In this document: one piece after another, positions 6,225 to 6,393 of the stretch
Numbering within the stretch: position 1 is the stretch's first letter
Layout: every line of letters starts with the position of its first letter
Origin: Methylomonas sp.
GTDB taxonomy: Bacteria > Pseudomonadota > Gammaproteobacteria > Methylococcales > Methylomonadaceae
Length of the DNA stretch: 6,393 nt
NCBI GenBank assembly: GCA_026990815.1
Contig: JALXCS010000154.1
Location: 1-6,393 of the forward strand
Reading direction: 5' to 3'
Position numbers and translations under genes: made by a program
Notes under the pieces: model-generated
Database searches by the model: none
Told to the model about the DNA's origin: nothing
What the model saw: only the letters and a program-made list of their open reading frames with translations

Positions 6225-6393
6225 GGTATAGCTACAAATTGATGTAAATAATTCTTTCAATAAAATAGCAAGTTTGTTAGTCTTTCTCGAAACAACATGA
6301 GAAGGGTGTGCAGACATGTCAGTGAAGATTGTATCCAGTAATGACGAAGGTTTCGTGCTTGAATTGAGAATTCCATTCGAAACTGCGATGCTC
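6225..6393 (+). mobile_element. Possible left end of an insertion sequence, cut by the window edge
   Basis: Nine bases after the yggT stop the sequence GGGTATAGCTACAAATTG (6225-6242) begins, followed by AT-rich leader and an ORF whose first residues look transposase-like. Some ISKra4-type elements have GGG at their ends. Only one end is visible, so no inverted repeat or target duplication can be confirmed. The exact boundary is a guess. Confidence 0.3.
6316..6393 (+). CDS. N-terminal fragment of an ORF, possibly an ISKra4-family transposase (partial)
   Basis: An ORF starts at the ATG at 6316 and is open to the last base, giving 26 residues beginning MSVKIVSSNDEGFVLELRIP. GAAGGG (6301-6306) lies 9 bases before the ATG, which supports a real gene start. 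The pattern of a short beta-like VKI...EGFVLELRIPF stretch recalls the N-terminus of some ISKra4-family transposases as I remember them, but 26 residues without any catalytic motif cannot settle this. In several gammaproteobacteria metX and metW follow proC-yggT, and this start does not look like MetX. Confidence 0.5.
   Translation, partial: MSVKIVSSNDEGFVLELRIPFETAML

Noticed and set aside
1..6393. CRISPR array, toxin-antitoxin pair or defence system
   Set aside because: I saw no spaced direct repeats, no small paired genes with toxin or antitoxin features, and no defence-related domains other than the housekeeping RecD.

Overview
The window looks like a moderately AT-rich chromosomal segment of a gammaproteobacterium. 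A RecBCD-type recD and a directly adjacent proC-yggT pair are the main clues. A methanotroph or sulfur-bacterium relative is possible, but that is inference and no marker here proves it. Most of the window is ordinary housekeeping and transport sequence. I found no convincing new biological system.

Left part (1-1860): about 160 bases with no assignable gene, then recD, the helicase alpha subunit of exonuclease V. It is followed by a 13-bp hairpin that contains the recD stop codon in its loop and is shared with the convergent operon from the right.

Middle left (1862-3140, minus strand): a two-gene operon of half-size YeeE/YedE membrane proteins, each with a family cysteine motif (GGC-T-SGHMMSG in one, GGYCPGT in the other). 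They are separated by 15 bases with a perfect AGGAGG, and a plausible sigma-70 promoter lies upstream. Together they probably make one importer of a reduced-sulfur compound such as thiosulfate.

Middle (3139-3478): a long intergenic stretch with only small ORF scraps. Middle right (3479-4630, plus strand): a lipoprotein alpha/beta hydrolase of the monoacylglycerol lipase/lysophospholipase type. Its best ribosome binding site points to a CTG start rather than the TTG or ATG further in. Its 3' region has two small hairpins and a textbook Rho-independent terminator.

Right part (4712-6393, plus strand): an extended -10 promoter, then proC (last step of proline synthesis) abutting yggT (two-repeat membrane protein), with zero bases between them. 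About 100 bases after yggT, a new ORF starts and runs off the window. Its 26 visible residues resemble, from memory, the N-terminus of ISKra4-type transposases, so an insertion sequence may begin just after yggT.
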